64,000 bases of DNA from Akebia trifoliata (taxonomy: Eukaryota > Streptophyta > Magnoliopsida > Ranunculales > Lardizabalaceae). A program made the translations under genes and the position numbers. This document shows, piece after piece, positions 1 to 10,953 of this stretch (positions within the stretch are counted from its first letter, which is position 1; each line of letters begins with the position of its first letter). The notes below the pieces were generated by a model, which was not told where the DNA came from, did no database searches, and was given only the letters and a program-made list of their open reading frames with translations. Location: contig CM030711.1 of assembly GCA_017979445.1 (NCBI GenBank), positions 7,099,221-7,163,220 of the forward strand, read 5' to 3'.

Positions 1-800
1 CTTCACAAGCTCCAGCCTACCCGCATATGAAAGAAATCTTTCCTTCCAAGAGTTAATTTTCTGAGTCATTTTCTCAACCAGAGGGGAACAATCCTTACAA
101 GATAGTCTTGAAGAAAGAAGGGGGAAGCCCAAATATCTGATAGGCAAGTTGTCTTTCTTAACTCCCAGGATTGATGAAAAATCATCAGCCAAACCTTTAT
201 TATTACTTGCCATGAAAAAAACACTTTTATCAAGGTTGACCTCTAATCCAGTGAATTCTTTAAAGCCCTCCAAGACATTTTGAATAGCTAAACCACTTTT
301 GCGATTTCTTTTGGAGAACATAAGAAGGTCATTAGTAAAACAGAGATGGGAAATGCTATGTTTCTTACACTTAGGGTGGAAATCAAACTAATCATGTTAA
401 CTTGCCTTTGGAATAACAAATTCAAGACTTTCATAACCAGCACAAAAAGGTAAAGGGACAGAGGGTCCCTTGTCTCAACCCTTTTTTACCATCAAACCAT
501 CCTACATAAGAGTCGTTGAGAGAAATGGTGTAGGAGACACTCGAAATACATTTAAGAATCTATTTAATGATTTTCTGGGGGAACTTAAAGGCAATGAGAC
601 TAGCTTTGATGGCATCCCACTTCACGGTGTCAAAGGTTTTCCTTAGGTCCATTTTAACTATCTCTATTGGGCTAATATTCTTCCTGTGGTAATTCCTGAT
701 AAATTTATGAGCAAGTAAGATGTTGTCCGCTAGGCCATGCCCTTTGATGAAGGCAGATTGGTTCAATCCCACAAACTTATGAGTGACCTGTCCAAGCTCA
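1..800 (-). pseudogene. LINE (L1-type) reverse transcriptase fragment, decayed
   Basis: The minus strand encodes pieces of a plant L1-type ORF2 reverse transcriptase in more than one frame. The clearest stretch, 560-772, contains QSAFIKGHGLADNILLAHKF and then KMDLRKTFDTVKWD, which match the conserved RT blocks around the first catalytic aspartate. Further along the element (about 310-345) the catalytic box that should read FADD reads FTND, so the enzyme would be inactive. Reading frames are broken and the element runs off the left edge. The right limit near 800 is where RT-like coding stops. Not a functional gene. Confidence 0.8.
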
Positions 801-810
801 TAGAATGATT

Positions 811-2880
811 GGTTAACAAAAAAAATTGTATCTAGTCCAATAAAGGTGTAAAAAGTATAAACAAAATGCCAGAGTATTTAATTATTTAAATTACTTATAA
901 TTCATTGATTTAAACAAAAAATAATTAAAAGTAGTCAAATTTATCCTAAATCTATATATATAAAAAAAGGTGAGTGACCCATAAAATATCAAAAAATAAT
1001 CAAAGTTTCTAAAAATAATAAAAGTTATCGAAATATTTGAAGGAACATTTAACATTTTTTTCAGGCATGAAAATATGAATATTTAAATATTAATTTATGG
1101 GTCACATTCTCGTGTAAAATTAACAGTGGGTCTCAAGGTTATATGAAATATATGTTTTTTCTTCTGTTTTGCATTTTTAGATTTATTCAACATCTTAAAG
1201 GTGTTTTACAAACGTTTCTTGATAATCCTATAATAAGTTCATTTTTTGTTAAAAAAATCAAATGCATCTTATTTTCTATACGTTATTTATGAGAAAATCA
1301 TGATGTTTCATTTTTATCCAATTTAAGATAGTTTACTTACAATTCACCTGTTTTATTTTGTTTTTCTTCAAGGTATTACATAATTCATTTATTTTATGAG
1401 AGTTTATATACTCAATGAGCTTAGTAAGAACAAATGTTTTAGTAGGTAATAAAATATTAGAGAAACTACAATACAAACCACTTGTAAAGTACTATAACGA
1501 ATTGTAATTTCAAAACGTTACATTTTACGATGTACTAAATATGACCAAACTTGTGAATTAGGAAAAACATTTTGTTGAAATATTCCTAGGGTTGACATGG
1601 GCCAAACCAGTGTGACTGACCTTAAATTTAAGCATAATAGGGCCATAATTGGTTTTGAACTTAGATATTTATTTAGGCTCAAACTGTAAATGGGATGCAC
1701 CTTAATATCTAAGCCTTTATTAGCAAGAATTAAGAATTGTAGTGAATTATGACTTGTGAGTGGCTACATAGATAGAAACATTTAATGTTATATTTCATTG
1801 GGGCACATGAGGATAATGGGCACAACTTAACAAAATCCTTAATTAATAGATCAAATCATGTCCGGATCAATTCAATATTGAACAAATAATGACCCAATGT
1901 TTATGTGTATTATGAAATAATTTTTCCATATGTTCTGAACTGAAATTATATAGGTCATCAATAAGATATTTTCAATCCTTTACTTACTATTTTTCAGGTT
2001 AATCCTATAGTTCAAATTTGGTGCGAATTTCATTGCATAACAAGCTATGTGAAGTGCACATATAATAACACATTATTAGAGGCACAAATTTGTGAGGTTC
2101 TTAACCACAGGTTTAACATAGTTTCAAGGATTTGTATGATCATAAATTGAATTCCTCCACTTTTTGGTTTTTGTTTATTATTTTTTGTGTTTTTAATAAG
2201 CAAGAATATTAATGACTGTGAATTAGTTGGTGATTGCTCCCTATGTTACCTAGCCTAATTCATCGATTTGCCCAGTTGGAATTAGGGTTCGTGATTGAGT
2301 CTTCGTCACTCTAAAACGATTTTGATTTGTAGAAGGCATTTATATCATTTACTTTAGTCACATAAAACCACGTGAAAGGGCATGTCATTAATTTAAGAAC
2401 ACGAGAATATTGATCAAAACTCAAAATGTAGGTATTTTTAATATTTGGTCAAAATTCAAAATATGGGCATTTCTAATATTGACTTTAATATGGGTAGTAT
2501 ATCAAATATCAAAGATTTTTTATTCAAAAGTTGATCGAAGATTTCATGAATCATGGATTGACCAATAACAACCCCAATATTGATGGTTATTTTTATGGAA
2601 AATACTGAATTGACTTCCTTTGACACTGTGTTCAACATTATGCAGGCGTGGCAATGGATGAAGAGCCATAGATATATTTTTTTCTTGTATCTCGAGGAAA
2701 ATCTATGGATTTTTCCCCTTTGCCAAGTTAGACATTGTCGAAGCAAATGAGTTAAAAAAAAGACGTGTTGAATGCACACGATTGGGTATACGATTAACGT
2801 GATAAGGATATACAATCATAGATCTTTTTCTTCGAGATACATAGGAAAAAGATGTACGATTTCGTGTCCTTGCCACATCA
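811..2880. other. AT-rich intergenic sequence, no gene seen
   Basis: I see no exon with family resemblance on either strand. The open frames are short and of low complexity. The part from about 2700 to 2880, together with 3976-4130, resembles sequence at 59860-59990 (a shared phrase about fragments near 'ttttcctatgtat' and 'cccttgcca'), so it is probably old repeat DNA into which the hAT-like element at 2897 inserted. Confidence 0.5.
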
Positions 2881-2896
2881 GTCATTTACCAAAATC

Positions 2897-3087
2897 TAGG
2901 GGTGCACATTGGATTGAGTAAATCCGAGAACCAGATCAATCCGAAGCCTTTTGGATTGGATTGGTTTGAATTGAGCATGGTTTGGTTCGGGTACAAATTG
3001 TATATTAAAAAATCTGATTGATTTGGTTCGGTTTCGAATTAGGGGTATAATAGAACCAAACCAATCTGAGAACCGAACTAATCCGAA

Positions 3088-3168
<81 letters not shown>

Positions 3169-3967
3169 ACGAAGAGGTAACTCATCAAAGTCTTCAACTT
3201 TATCTCCTTTATTTTTTTTATAACAAAAACTCAAAAAAAATGTACACAAATCTCTCTCTCAACTCTCAAATGAATCAACCCATTTATGAAAAAACTTTTT
3301 AAAAGAGTTTGATTCATTGTTTTTTTATGAGAACCTTTATGCCGTGTTGGTTCGGTTTCGGATTAGGGGTATAATAGAACCGAACTAATCCGAAGTATAT
3401 ACATATGTTACAAAGAGGTAACTCATCAAAGTCTTCAACTTTATCTCCTCTATTTTTTTATTGTTATTTATAACAAAAACTCATAAAAAATGTACACAAA
3501 TCTCTCTCTCAACTCTCAAATGAATCAATCCATTTATGAAAATACTTTTTCAAATAGTTTGATTCCTTATTTTTTTATGAGAACTTTTATGCCGTGTTTA
3601 TTAGATGAAATATACTATACGAATCTAGACTTGGATTCGTTAATCTACAATTTATGGATAGTTTCCTTGCTAATCCATCCAAAATACCAATTTTAAAATT
3701 ATAATTTTCTTGTAGTCTCATTAAGCTTTTTCTAATTTTCAATTTATACAGATTTCAAACAGAATTTAATCATAAAATCATTTTCATTTTTAAAATAGGT
3801 ATTATTTATGATCTGATCCAAATGATTCCTCTTTTTTAAGAAAAAATACTAATTTTTCTATTTTGAAAGTATGAGAATTGAGAACCAATCCGAATCAAGG
3901 TTGGTTTGGATTGGTTCGATTCTAATTTTATCAAAATCCGAACTAATCCGAACCATGTGCACCCCTA
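2897..3967. mobile_element. Non-autonomous hAT-like DNA transposon, 1071 bp
   Basis: Both ends carry the 13-bp terminal inverted repeat TAGGGGTGCACAT. The flanks are a perfect 8-bp direct repeat, CCAAAATC (2889-2896 and 3968-3975), which is the target duplication size of hAT transposons. The interior is full of GGTTCGG/CCGAACC words typical of plant non-autonomous hAT elements and has no transposase. It contains an (AT)n run at 3089-3165 and a tandem duplication: the block around 3023-3300 recurs at 3343-3560. Open frames in it are artefacts of the AT run. Confidence 0.85.
3089..3165. repeat. (AT)n microsatellite
   Basis: An uninterrupted TA dinucleotide run of 77 bases inside the hAT-like element. 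The second copy of the surrounding tandem duplication (near 3396) has only a few TA units, so the run expanded after the duplication. Confidence 0.95.
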
Positions 3968-4229
3968 CCAAAATCGTGTGCATTCATCATTACTCTTCTC
4001 TTTAATATTGATGAACAATAATAAACGCATACGATTTTTGTAGGTGGTTTTGTATGTCACTAGCGTGACAAGGGTAAAAAACCACACATCTTATCCTTAT
4101 GTATCCCGATGAAAACGATCTATGATATGTGCCCTTACCATACCACGTCAGCCGCGTTCCATGTATGCGTGCAGTCATCAAGTCTTAATATTGATTTACG
4201 TTAAATTTTTATTTCTTTTCTCTCAAAAA

Positions 4230-4990
4230 AATAAATACGTGGCTACTAGAGCAAGGTCCACACCTAATAATGATCATTTGCATACACGTGTCGCTCAAAA
4301 CACTTATAATTCGTCATCCTCCATTTATTTACTTAGATTAGATTCTCATAGGACGATTCACGCGTGTTGTCCTTCTCAGTTAATTGTCCACGTGGCACGA
4401 TACGAGTGGTTATATACTTTAAACAAAGACGCATCTTTCCACTAACCAGATAATAAGTACGGTGTTGTCATCCTATACTTAAATGTCCATTATACCATGT
4501 TTATTAAAATTATTGACAATCTACATATTAGATCGTGTGGACACAATTGTTCAATCGGAATCGATTCTAACCTTCAAATGTCAATTAAAATCTCAGCTTT
4601 TTCTTAAACGACACACTACCAACAAACGCGAAATATTCTTTCTAATACGTGTAAGGGTAAGATATGTCCACGTGTAGAAGCAACATATGGAATCCCACTG
4701 CGACACATCAATAGTAATTCTTAGAACACGTGTCGAATTTGAAATCGACACATAGCACTTGTGATATTTTGTCCTCGGAAGAGATTCTTCGAATCTAACT
4801 GCACTGGTGTATGTGGCGTACGATATCCTCTTTTCCTGACGTTTTTTGTTCGATACGGTATCGTCTTTCTTCACTAATCACTCGTCAACACGCGTCTCTC
4901 AAGGAGTTTAAGGAAGACACGTGTCTGGTTCAAGGATTATGGTTGGTTAGCAGTTAATCAAATATTACGAGATTGACACGTGTCTGTTCT
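4230..4990 (+). promoter_or_regulatory. ABRE/G-box cluster upstream of the EDL3-like gene
   Basis: The 800 bp before the F-box gene hold CACGTG cores at 4285, 4389, 4669, 4727, 4918 and 4977, plus TACGTGGC at 4236 and ACGTG at 4647. Several extend to CACGTGTC or CACGTGGC, the classical abscisic-acid response element that binds bZIP factors of the ABF/AREB type. ACGCGTGT at 4360 and CACGCGTC near 4889 resemble the CE3 coupling element. Such density is far above chance in AT-rich DNA. Together with published ABA responsiveness of Arabidopsis EDL3 (from memory), it suggests ABA or stress induction of this gene. The regulation itself is inferred. Confidence 0.75.
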
Positions 4991-5004
4991 ATAGACGTAT
5001 TTAT

Positions 5005-5013
5005 TATATATAA
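5005..5013 (+). promoter_or_regulatory. Candidate TATA box of the EDL3-like gene
   Basis: TATATATAA lies 28 bases after the last ACGTG core (4977-4982) and 41 bases before the ATG at 5054. That would leave a 5' leader of only about 10-20 bases. A weaker candidate (TTATATACTTTAAA near 4409) would give a leader of about 600 bases. I cannot choose between them without transcript ends. Confidence 0.45.
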
Positions 5014-5053
5014 GTAACGGCAGACCAACTTAAACGTGCTGGTGTGTTGCAGA

Positions 5054-5887
5054 ATGAACGTGATTAAGAGACCGAGTGACGATTCCGAGGCAAGAGACTC
5101 AGGGATACTCAACGAGCGGATACTCGTGTTAGTTTTCGAGTCGATCAAATGGGATCTACATGTCGTTTGTGTAATGGCGTGCGTTAGCCAGAAACTCCGT
5201 GCAATAGCGAGGAGAGTCTTGTGGAGAGAGCTGTGTTTATCGCGCGCACCACGCATGCTAGCAGCATTGGTTAATGGTGCGCCGAACGGACGAGTTGGAG
5301 GAGGATGGCACTCGCTCGCTAAGATTTTGTTCTTCTGTTGTGGGTGCGTGACGAGTCGACACTTCCGAGTCGATCGAGTTTTAGCGGGTCACTTTGTAAA
5401 GACGACTCGTTTCTCGAAGACGTCAGGGCAGAGTTTCTTAACGAAGAAGTGTGAAGGAGATTGTTTGTACGTGAGTGATCCGTGTGAGCACGTGTCGGAG
5501 GGTGACGAGGATGATTTGGGTGTTTATAGAGGGGTATTTCGGGGATTTAGTAAATCAAGGACGAGAGCTTGTTTGATCGAACGGCGGATAGAATTTGAAC
5601 ATCGAGTTCGATGTCCTTACTGTGGTTCGCGCGTTTGGAGTATGACGACAGCTGGACTTGTTTCCGGGAGTGCTTCGAAGAGACTTGGATCAAAGCAGGG
5701 TGATTTGGAGTATTTCGTTTGCGTGAACGGGCATTTGCACGGTGCATGTTGGTTGGTGCCATTGTCGACCGACGAAGATGATGATGATGATGGGGCCCAC
5801 CAAGAAGCTGTTGATGATCAAATGAGGATAGGAGCTTTGGTTAACAGAAGTACGAGTTCGAGTGGAGAGGTAGTTGTGATGAATTGA
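5054..5887 (+). CDS. EDL3: EID1-like F-box protein 3 (EDL3-like)
   Basis: This single-exon frame encodes 277 residues. I chose the ATG at 5054 (MNVIKRPSDD) because the frame's upstream codons begin with GTG and EDL proteins start with a similar MN-x-x-KR stretch. Residues ~18-62 form the F-box-like helix set (GILNERILVLVFESIKWD, then RVLWRELCLSRAPRM). A conserved Cys-rich block follows (FFCCGC at 94-98). The C-terminal part has CPYC at 187-190 and a C-x3-H...C set at 223-232, a possible metal site, then an acidic tail. Family members are substrate adaptors of SCF ubiquitin ligases. EID1 acts in phytochrome A signalling and EDL3 in ABA response and flowering (family knowledge). The length and intronless structure fit the family. 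Its substrate is unknown. Confidence 0.93.
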   Translation: MNVIKRPSDDSEARDSGILNERILVLVFESIKWDLHVVCVMACVSQKLRAIARRVLWRELCLSRAPRMLAALVNGAPNGRVGGGWHSLAKILFFCCGCVTSRHFRVDRVLAGHFVKTTRFSKTSGQSFLTKKCEGDCLYVSDPCEHVSEGDEDDLGVYRGVFRGFSKSRTRACLIERRIEFEHRVRCPYCGSRVWSMTTAGLVSGSASKRLGSKQGDLEYFVCVNGHLHGACWLVPLSTDEDDDDDGAHQEAVDDQMRIGALVNRSTSSSGEVVVMN

Positions 5888-6996
5888 GGCCCAAATCGGA
5901 CACGTGGAGTGGGAAGTTAAATTGGAGACCGTTTGGGCTCTTAGAGTTTCCTAGTTTTTTATTTTTTTTGAGGTATGATCGTGTGATTCGGGTGGGTTTA
6001 TCTGTAAGTATGTTACGGTTGTATTATCTTGATGTTTTATAAATAAGAGAATACGATGATCGGAGGATATTTCTTCCTCTAACTCTGCTTCTTCTCATCT
6101 TATTCAAATACTTAACAATCATTTTTTTTAAGTGATTGCAATCGTCATGCAAAGGAGTGTTTGGGTATTTCAATAATATTATAAGGTGATTTAAGATTGA
6201 AGGATCATTAAAAAAATAAATTTTTTTCTAAAGGGACCATCATGTAATTGTATTACGTTAATCAAGTTGATATCAATTTGAATAGAATTATTATTATTTT
6301 TTTGTTAAAATCATTTATATTTATCTTTGTTTGTTACTTATTTAGAGGATTCCATTTTGACTAATCGTAACTGATGAAATTTTGTTCATATCACCCACAA
6401 AAATGTCAACACAAACCAATTCTTAAATTTACATATTAATTTTGTGTCGGCAAAACATCATAATCTATTAATCTGCACAAGTCACCAAGGATCGTGTTGG
6501 TAAAACGTCATAATCTCCATTTCACATTATATGTACTTCCCTTTCTGCGTTACACATGACACCAAAGATTTGCTAATCAGCTCTACAATGCACCCAATTC
6601 GAAAGAGGAAAAAATGAAAATTTTTGCTGTCTAAATAGCTTACATTAATAGAATTTGGCTTGGATTCTAGAACGAATCTGATTCAATTGTTTGGACACGT
6701 CATATTCTTGGTCCAGGTAATAGTAATCACTTGGGAGTAGTGGCATCGTAATCTACTGTGACATGTACCCGAATTCCAATAGGAAGAAAGTAGCCATAGC
6801 GACAAAAGTAATTAGACTTGTACATATGTCCTTGTTCCATCAACAGCCAGGTAAGCTTGTGTGGTCTGTAATTTATTTATTTTTTCGTGAATTTCAAAGA
6901 ATACAATAACAACAGAATGAAGAAGCAGATAGAGCAAAACAATTAACTGGACTCCCGCAATTCCAAGTATTTAGTGATATTTTAAGCGGAAGTAAT
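5888..6996. other. Spacer between convergent EDL3-like and PIG-Y-like genes
   Basis: It holds the 3' untranslated regions of two convergent genes. An AATAAG-type signal near 6041 on the plus strand could end the F-box transcript. TTTATT at 6872-6877 (AATAAA on the minus strand) lies about 120 bases past the PIG-Y stop. No other gene is visible. Confidence 0.5.
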
Positions 6997-8734
6997 TCAA
7001 GCATGCTTAAAGAGTTTCATGCTGAGCCAATGGACATATACAGCAACCAAAAGGACAGGAAGTGTTAGTGGCACCAAAAAGCAGTAGTATCTGCATGAAA
7101 GAAGAACCAACGTTAGAGAAACCAACCATGAAATGTATGATATATCATAATTCATTTACGTTTGAATGTGTATATTAATATTAAGAAGGATAAGAGACTA
7201 AAGCTTTCTTGACAAAAATAAATAAATACAAAAGAAAAAAAAAAAGAAGCAGAAAAGCAAAAGCGAAATAACATTTGCAAGTAGGGGAAGAGAAACTGAA
7301 ATAAATTGTCATAACCAAGTAATTTTTTATTTTTAAATACTAGCCTAGAAGAACACAAGTGAGGGTCTCCATTAAACAATCGGTTGAGATTTGAGTGTAC
7401 GACCAGGGATTCCAATAAAAATGTATTTATCTAGTTTGAATACATTTGATGCCTAGGAAACTAGTATTTATCTCCAGGAAATCTGTGTTTTTCTTTGCAT
7501 CTCTACCATATGTTTAAGGGAGAGAGCCTTAAATGTTGTTTGAGGTTAGAAAAATTCATTTTTGTTCCCCTTTCTTTCTTTTTTATGATAATTATATATT
7601 ATACATACATGAATTATGCTCAAAGCAGAATGAAGGATACACAGTCCAGAGGATGAGGAGATTTCCCAAAGTACAAAGAGGTTGAAACAGCCTTAAAATC
7701 AGCAAAAACAAAGAAGGTGCAAAGCGGGGGTTACAAACTAACAATTCTAACAATCCCCATAGAGCACAAATTTCCACCTAGACGACTATCCATATAGTAA
7801 TCCCATAAACTCTTAATGGAATTTAGACCAGAAGAGCTTCTAGTCATCTATATGCAAAATGAGATCCTAAAATCCATCCCCCGACCTCCCCCACAAAAAA
7901 AAAAGATTCTTTTGTTGCCTTCTTTTCATGTGCTCGAACAAACAAAACAAGAAACATTTACCAAACAATCCTACCTCCAGCATAGAAGAAGGCTACGTCA
8001 ACTGAGAGAAAAGGATGAGAAAGAGAAGGGAAGAGTCCAAAAAATATGGAAGAGAGTGAAATAGTGGGATCACATCTTTCTCACTATCTTGTAATTGACT
8101 CCATTGGATTTACAAATTAAACAAAAAGCAGCAATAATTTACCAACAATTAGGATTTTGTCTAAAGTGGCAGACCAGACAGAGAAGGTCAGTTAATGTGG
8201 AATTTTTTTGAACCCCAATAAGTGAATTGAAAACCAATGCACTTGGGTTTAATTCTGGTTGAATTGGAAATCAGAATGTCTTAAACAGACTTAGAAGGCA
8301 AAAAATGCGACTTTGCATATTCTCTTGTTAAGGCACTAATATATCAACCCTTTTATCTCAGCACACCAAGGTATTGAAATTTCCACAATAGGGATGGAAT
8401 AAAAACATACAGAAATGAATAAACTAATTAAATCATTCACTGGTCTAAGTGTAGAAAGAAGTGTCATTGATTGCATAAAAAAAAAGATAAGATGCTTTGA
8501 AACTGACTGAAGATATTTCAATAATGGCACACCAAACCAATGCATGAAAAATAAACAAACATATCACCTGTCATTTTGAATGGCTGATATAATTTGATTT
8601 TCAGATGGTGGAATAAGCTTGGATATGATAGCTGCAAACAGGAAACCCAAAAAGGAAATAGATCCAAAAAAAAGAAAGAACCACCCCCAAAACACATTTG
8701 CTTTTGAACCAATGGACTGAAATGAAGTTGACAT
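6997..8734 (-). CDS. PIGY: PIG-Y-like subunit of GPI N-acetylglucosaminyltransferase, 86 aa
   Basis: Two exons, complement(6997..7090, 8568..8734), join in phase with donor CAG|gtgat and acceptor tgcag|A. The 86-residue product starts MSTSFQSIGSKANVFWGWFF. It has two hydrophobic segments (about 16-38 and 60-76) and ends HWLSMKLFKHA, like the KLFRHN end of human PIG-Y. PIG-Y is a small ER-membrane accessory subunit of the complex that adds GlcNAc to phosphatidylinositol, the first step of GPI-anchor synthesis. The 1.48-kb intron is more than five times the coding length, so the gene is easily missed. I chose the ATG because no earlier in-frame methionine joins the conserved part. Family assignment rests on length, topology and the C-terminal motif recalled from memory. 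Confidence 0.82.
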
Positions 8735-9465
8735 GTCCGATATGTTAAAGTCCTTCCTTCACTAGATCTTGAGAACTGGGAGATCATCACAAGTTTATCC
8801 CCCTAAACATTATTTTCATTGCATGAGAAAATGGTCAAAAAATAAAAAATAAATATATAACTAAGGCAGAGCCGCAGAGGTGATAAAGAAGTTGTGATAC
8901 AATATCATACGCTTTATATAACAATACAATCCAGAGGCAATAATCTCTCGAACAAATAATCTTATGCAACCATGGTTACATATAATGCAAATATACATTG
9001 AAAAAATGCCTGAATATTTGGTATACCAGAAAGATGTTGAATCAGGAATATATCCTAAGTTCATCAATGTTGTTTTAGAAACATAATTAATATGTTCTAA
9101 ACTACCATTTCAAACAGAATTAGAACCAACAAAGCAAAGCCAAAGAGAAACAAACTTTATTAATTTCATTTACACATACATTCAATTTAAAGAGTCCCTG
9201 ACACAAGTAACGCTTCCACACAAAAGGTCCCACTTTTTTCTTTAGTTTTCTTTTTTTGAACATAATTATTTGCACCAAACACAATCTTGAAGCCTCTTCC
9301 CCACCCCCCTCAATGGTAACGCTATTACCAAGTTCTTCTAGATATCCAAAAATTAATGCACTTCCTTCAGCTTAAGAATATTTCCAAATGTGAACATTAG
9401 TGAAATTGTCCTTTACTCCGAAGGTAAATGAACTTTTACCATCACAATTGAGTCTGGCGGCTCCA
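8735..9465. other. Spacer 5' of the PIG-Y-like gene
   Basis: The 5' flank and probably the untranslated leader of the minus-strand PIG-Y-like gene. It holds short A- and T-rich stretches and no recognisable exon. Confidence 0.4.
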
Positions 9466-9470
9466 ATGTA

Positions 9471-9933
9471 TGTAGAAGCCCATGGGCCTAACTCATCCTC
9501 ACAAAACCGGCTTGTAAGGTGAGGATTGCCTCGGGTTTATATATAGCCCAAGGTCAACCCAGGCGATGTGGGACTATTGTTCACACTCCCCCTCATGTAT
9601 AACGTGTCTCCTACATCCCTATGGTTACCCGCTCTGATACTATGTAGAAGCCCATGAGCCTAACTCATCCTCACAAACCCGGCTTGTAAGGTGAGGATTG
9701 CCTTGGGTTTATATATAGCCCAAGGTCAACCCAGGCGATGTGGGACTATTGTTCACACTCCCCCTCATGTATAATGTGTCTCCTACATCCCTATGGTTAC
9801 CCGCTCTGATACCATGTAGAAGCCCATAGGCCTAATTCATCCTCACAAACCCAGCTTGTAAGGAGAGGATTGCCTCGAGTTTATATATAGCCCAAGGTCA
9901 TGATACCCAGGCGATGTGGGACTATTGCTCGCA
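9471..9933 (-). mobile_element. TRIM/SMART-type miniature LTR retrotransposon with three LTRs
   Basis: Three near-identical LTRs of about 115 bp (9471-9585, 9643-9757, 9815-9933) alternate with two 57-bp internal segments (9586-9642, 9758-9814). On the minus strand each LTR starts TGTGAACAATAG and ends CTTCTACA. The internal segment starts with the initiator-tRNA-Met primer site (TGGTATCAGAGC, intact at 9814, damaged at 9642) and ends with a polypurine tract, GAGGGGGAG. The whole array is flanked by the 5-bp target duplication ATGTA (9466-9470 and 9934-9938). No protein is encoded, so mobility would depend on another element. LTR-internal-LTR-internal-LTR arrays are known for TRIMs and are thought to arise by recombination. 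Confidence 0.88.
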
Positions 9934-9938
9934 ATGTA

Positions 9939-10810
9939 TACCCACAAGTCCATCACGACATTGCCAAAGAAATTTACTTCAAGCATGATTCTCATGTCCC
10001 ACTGTGGGGGTAGAAAAAATTCTACCTTATTTGACTTGGTCATTTGGCATGATTAAAAATTGGAATCTATCTTATTAGAAAGACAATCTCAAATGGGAAG
10101 GACTCTAATTGGAGAAGTTGTTGTATTGGAATAACACCAGATATGAGGGTTTAAATTAGGATTCTTTTTTAATGGGGTGTGTTCTATTTAAAGAGGGAAC
10201 TGGAATTGTAAAGGGCGAGGGGAGGAGGGAGTTGGGATGTAAATAAGGGAGAATTGTAATCAGTATCAATCATACCTGTGTGGATTGGCTCACCACGAGT
10301 GCGGGTATGTAGTCCATGATTTCGCGATAAACCCATCATCAAATTGTGTTTATATTCTTCGTGAGTTTTGTTAACTCGGATTTTACTTGAATAGGGGAAT
10401 TAACCCGCCCCGACACCGACAATCTCTAAAATCATTGTAAGTGCATAGGTTTACCACACAAATAACAACCTCAAATTTTTAATGGAACTATTTTTAATTG
10501 TCTAATTTGGGTTTGATATTATACTCATTTAATATATACCTCAACTAAATTAACCCTTAATTTAAGTTCCAATTAGCCCTTCTAAAGATACCCATTTCTG
10601 GTTTCGTATTATTCTATAAAAAATAAAATAAAATTGGAATCTGACACAAAGCTTATTCCCTTTTGCCAAATTAAAAAAAAGGAAAATTTATGCATAAATA
10701 GTTAGAGAGGGCGTACGGCGTACCTGGATCCTCCGAGGTTTGGCACACAGAGGAGATTTTCCTCTTGTTCTTACTGGAAGTTGTTTTCACCCATAAATTT
10801 TCCTTTTTTA
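9939..10810. other. Spacer with possible LTR-retroelement debris
   Basis: No gene is visible. The stretch 10240-10410 (transition from 'ggagaattgtaatcag' to a pyrimidine-poor end) has the look of an LTR end but lacks a second copy here. At 10771-10795 there is a copy of the 24-base sequence that also ends the inverted repeat at 10993-11017, in opposite orientation. Confidence 0.3.
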
Positions 10811-10945
10811 GTTAGGCCCATGGACTTCTACATGGTATCAGAGCAGGTGACCATAGGGATGTAGGAGACACGTTATACATGAGGGAGAGTGTGAACAATA
10901 GTCCCACATCGCCAGGGTTGACCTTGGGCTATATATAAACCTAAG
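10811..10945 (+). mobile_element. Truncated second copy of the TRIM element
   Basis: In the orientation opposite to the array at 9471, it keeps the last 22 bases of one LTR (to 10832), a full internal segment starting with an intact primer site TGGTATCAGAGC at 10833, a polypurine tract, and the first ~55 bases of a second LTR from 10890. Its right end abuts the outer end of the large inverted repeat. Confidence 0.8.
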
Positions 10946-10953
10946 GCTATATA

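Noticed and set aside
2896..3249. Frames with long Ile-Tyr repeats on both strands
   Set aside because: They are translations of the (AT)n microsatellite in the hAT-like element.
5036..5053. An upstream GTG start for the F-box protein
   Set aside because: Plant nuclear genes start at ATG; the in-frame ATG at 5054 also matches the family start.
7816..8064. An 82-codon Lys/Arg-rich frame
   Set aside because: It lies inside the intron of the PIG-Y-like gene on the other strand, is of biased composition, and shows no family resemblance.
9471..9933. Regularly spaced near-identical repeats resembling a CRISPR or satellite array
   Set aside because: The units have LTR ends, a tRNA primer site, a polypurine tract and a 5-bp target duplication, so it is a TRIM retroelement.
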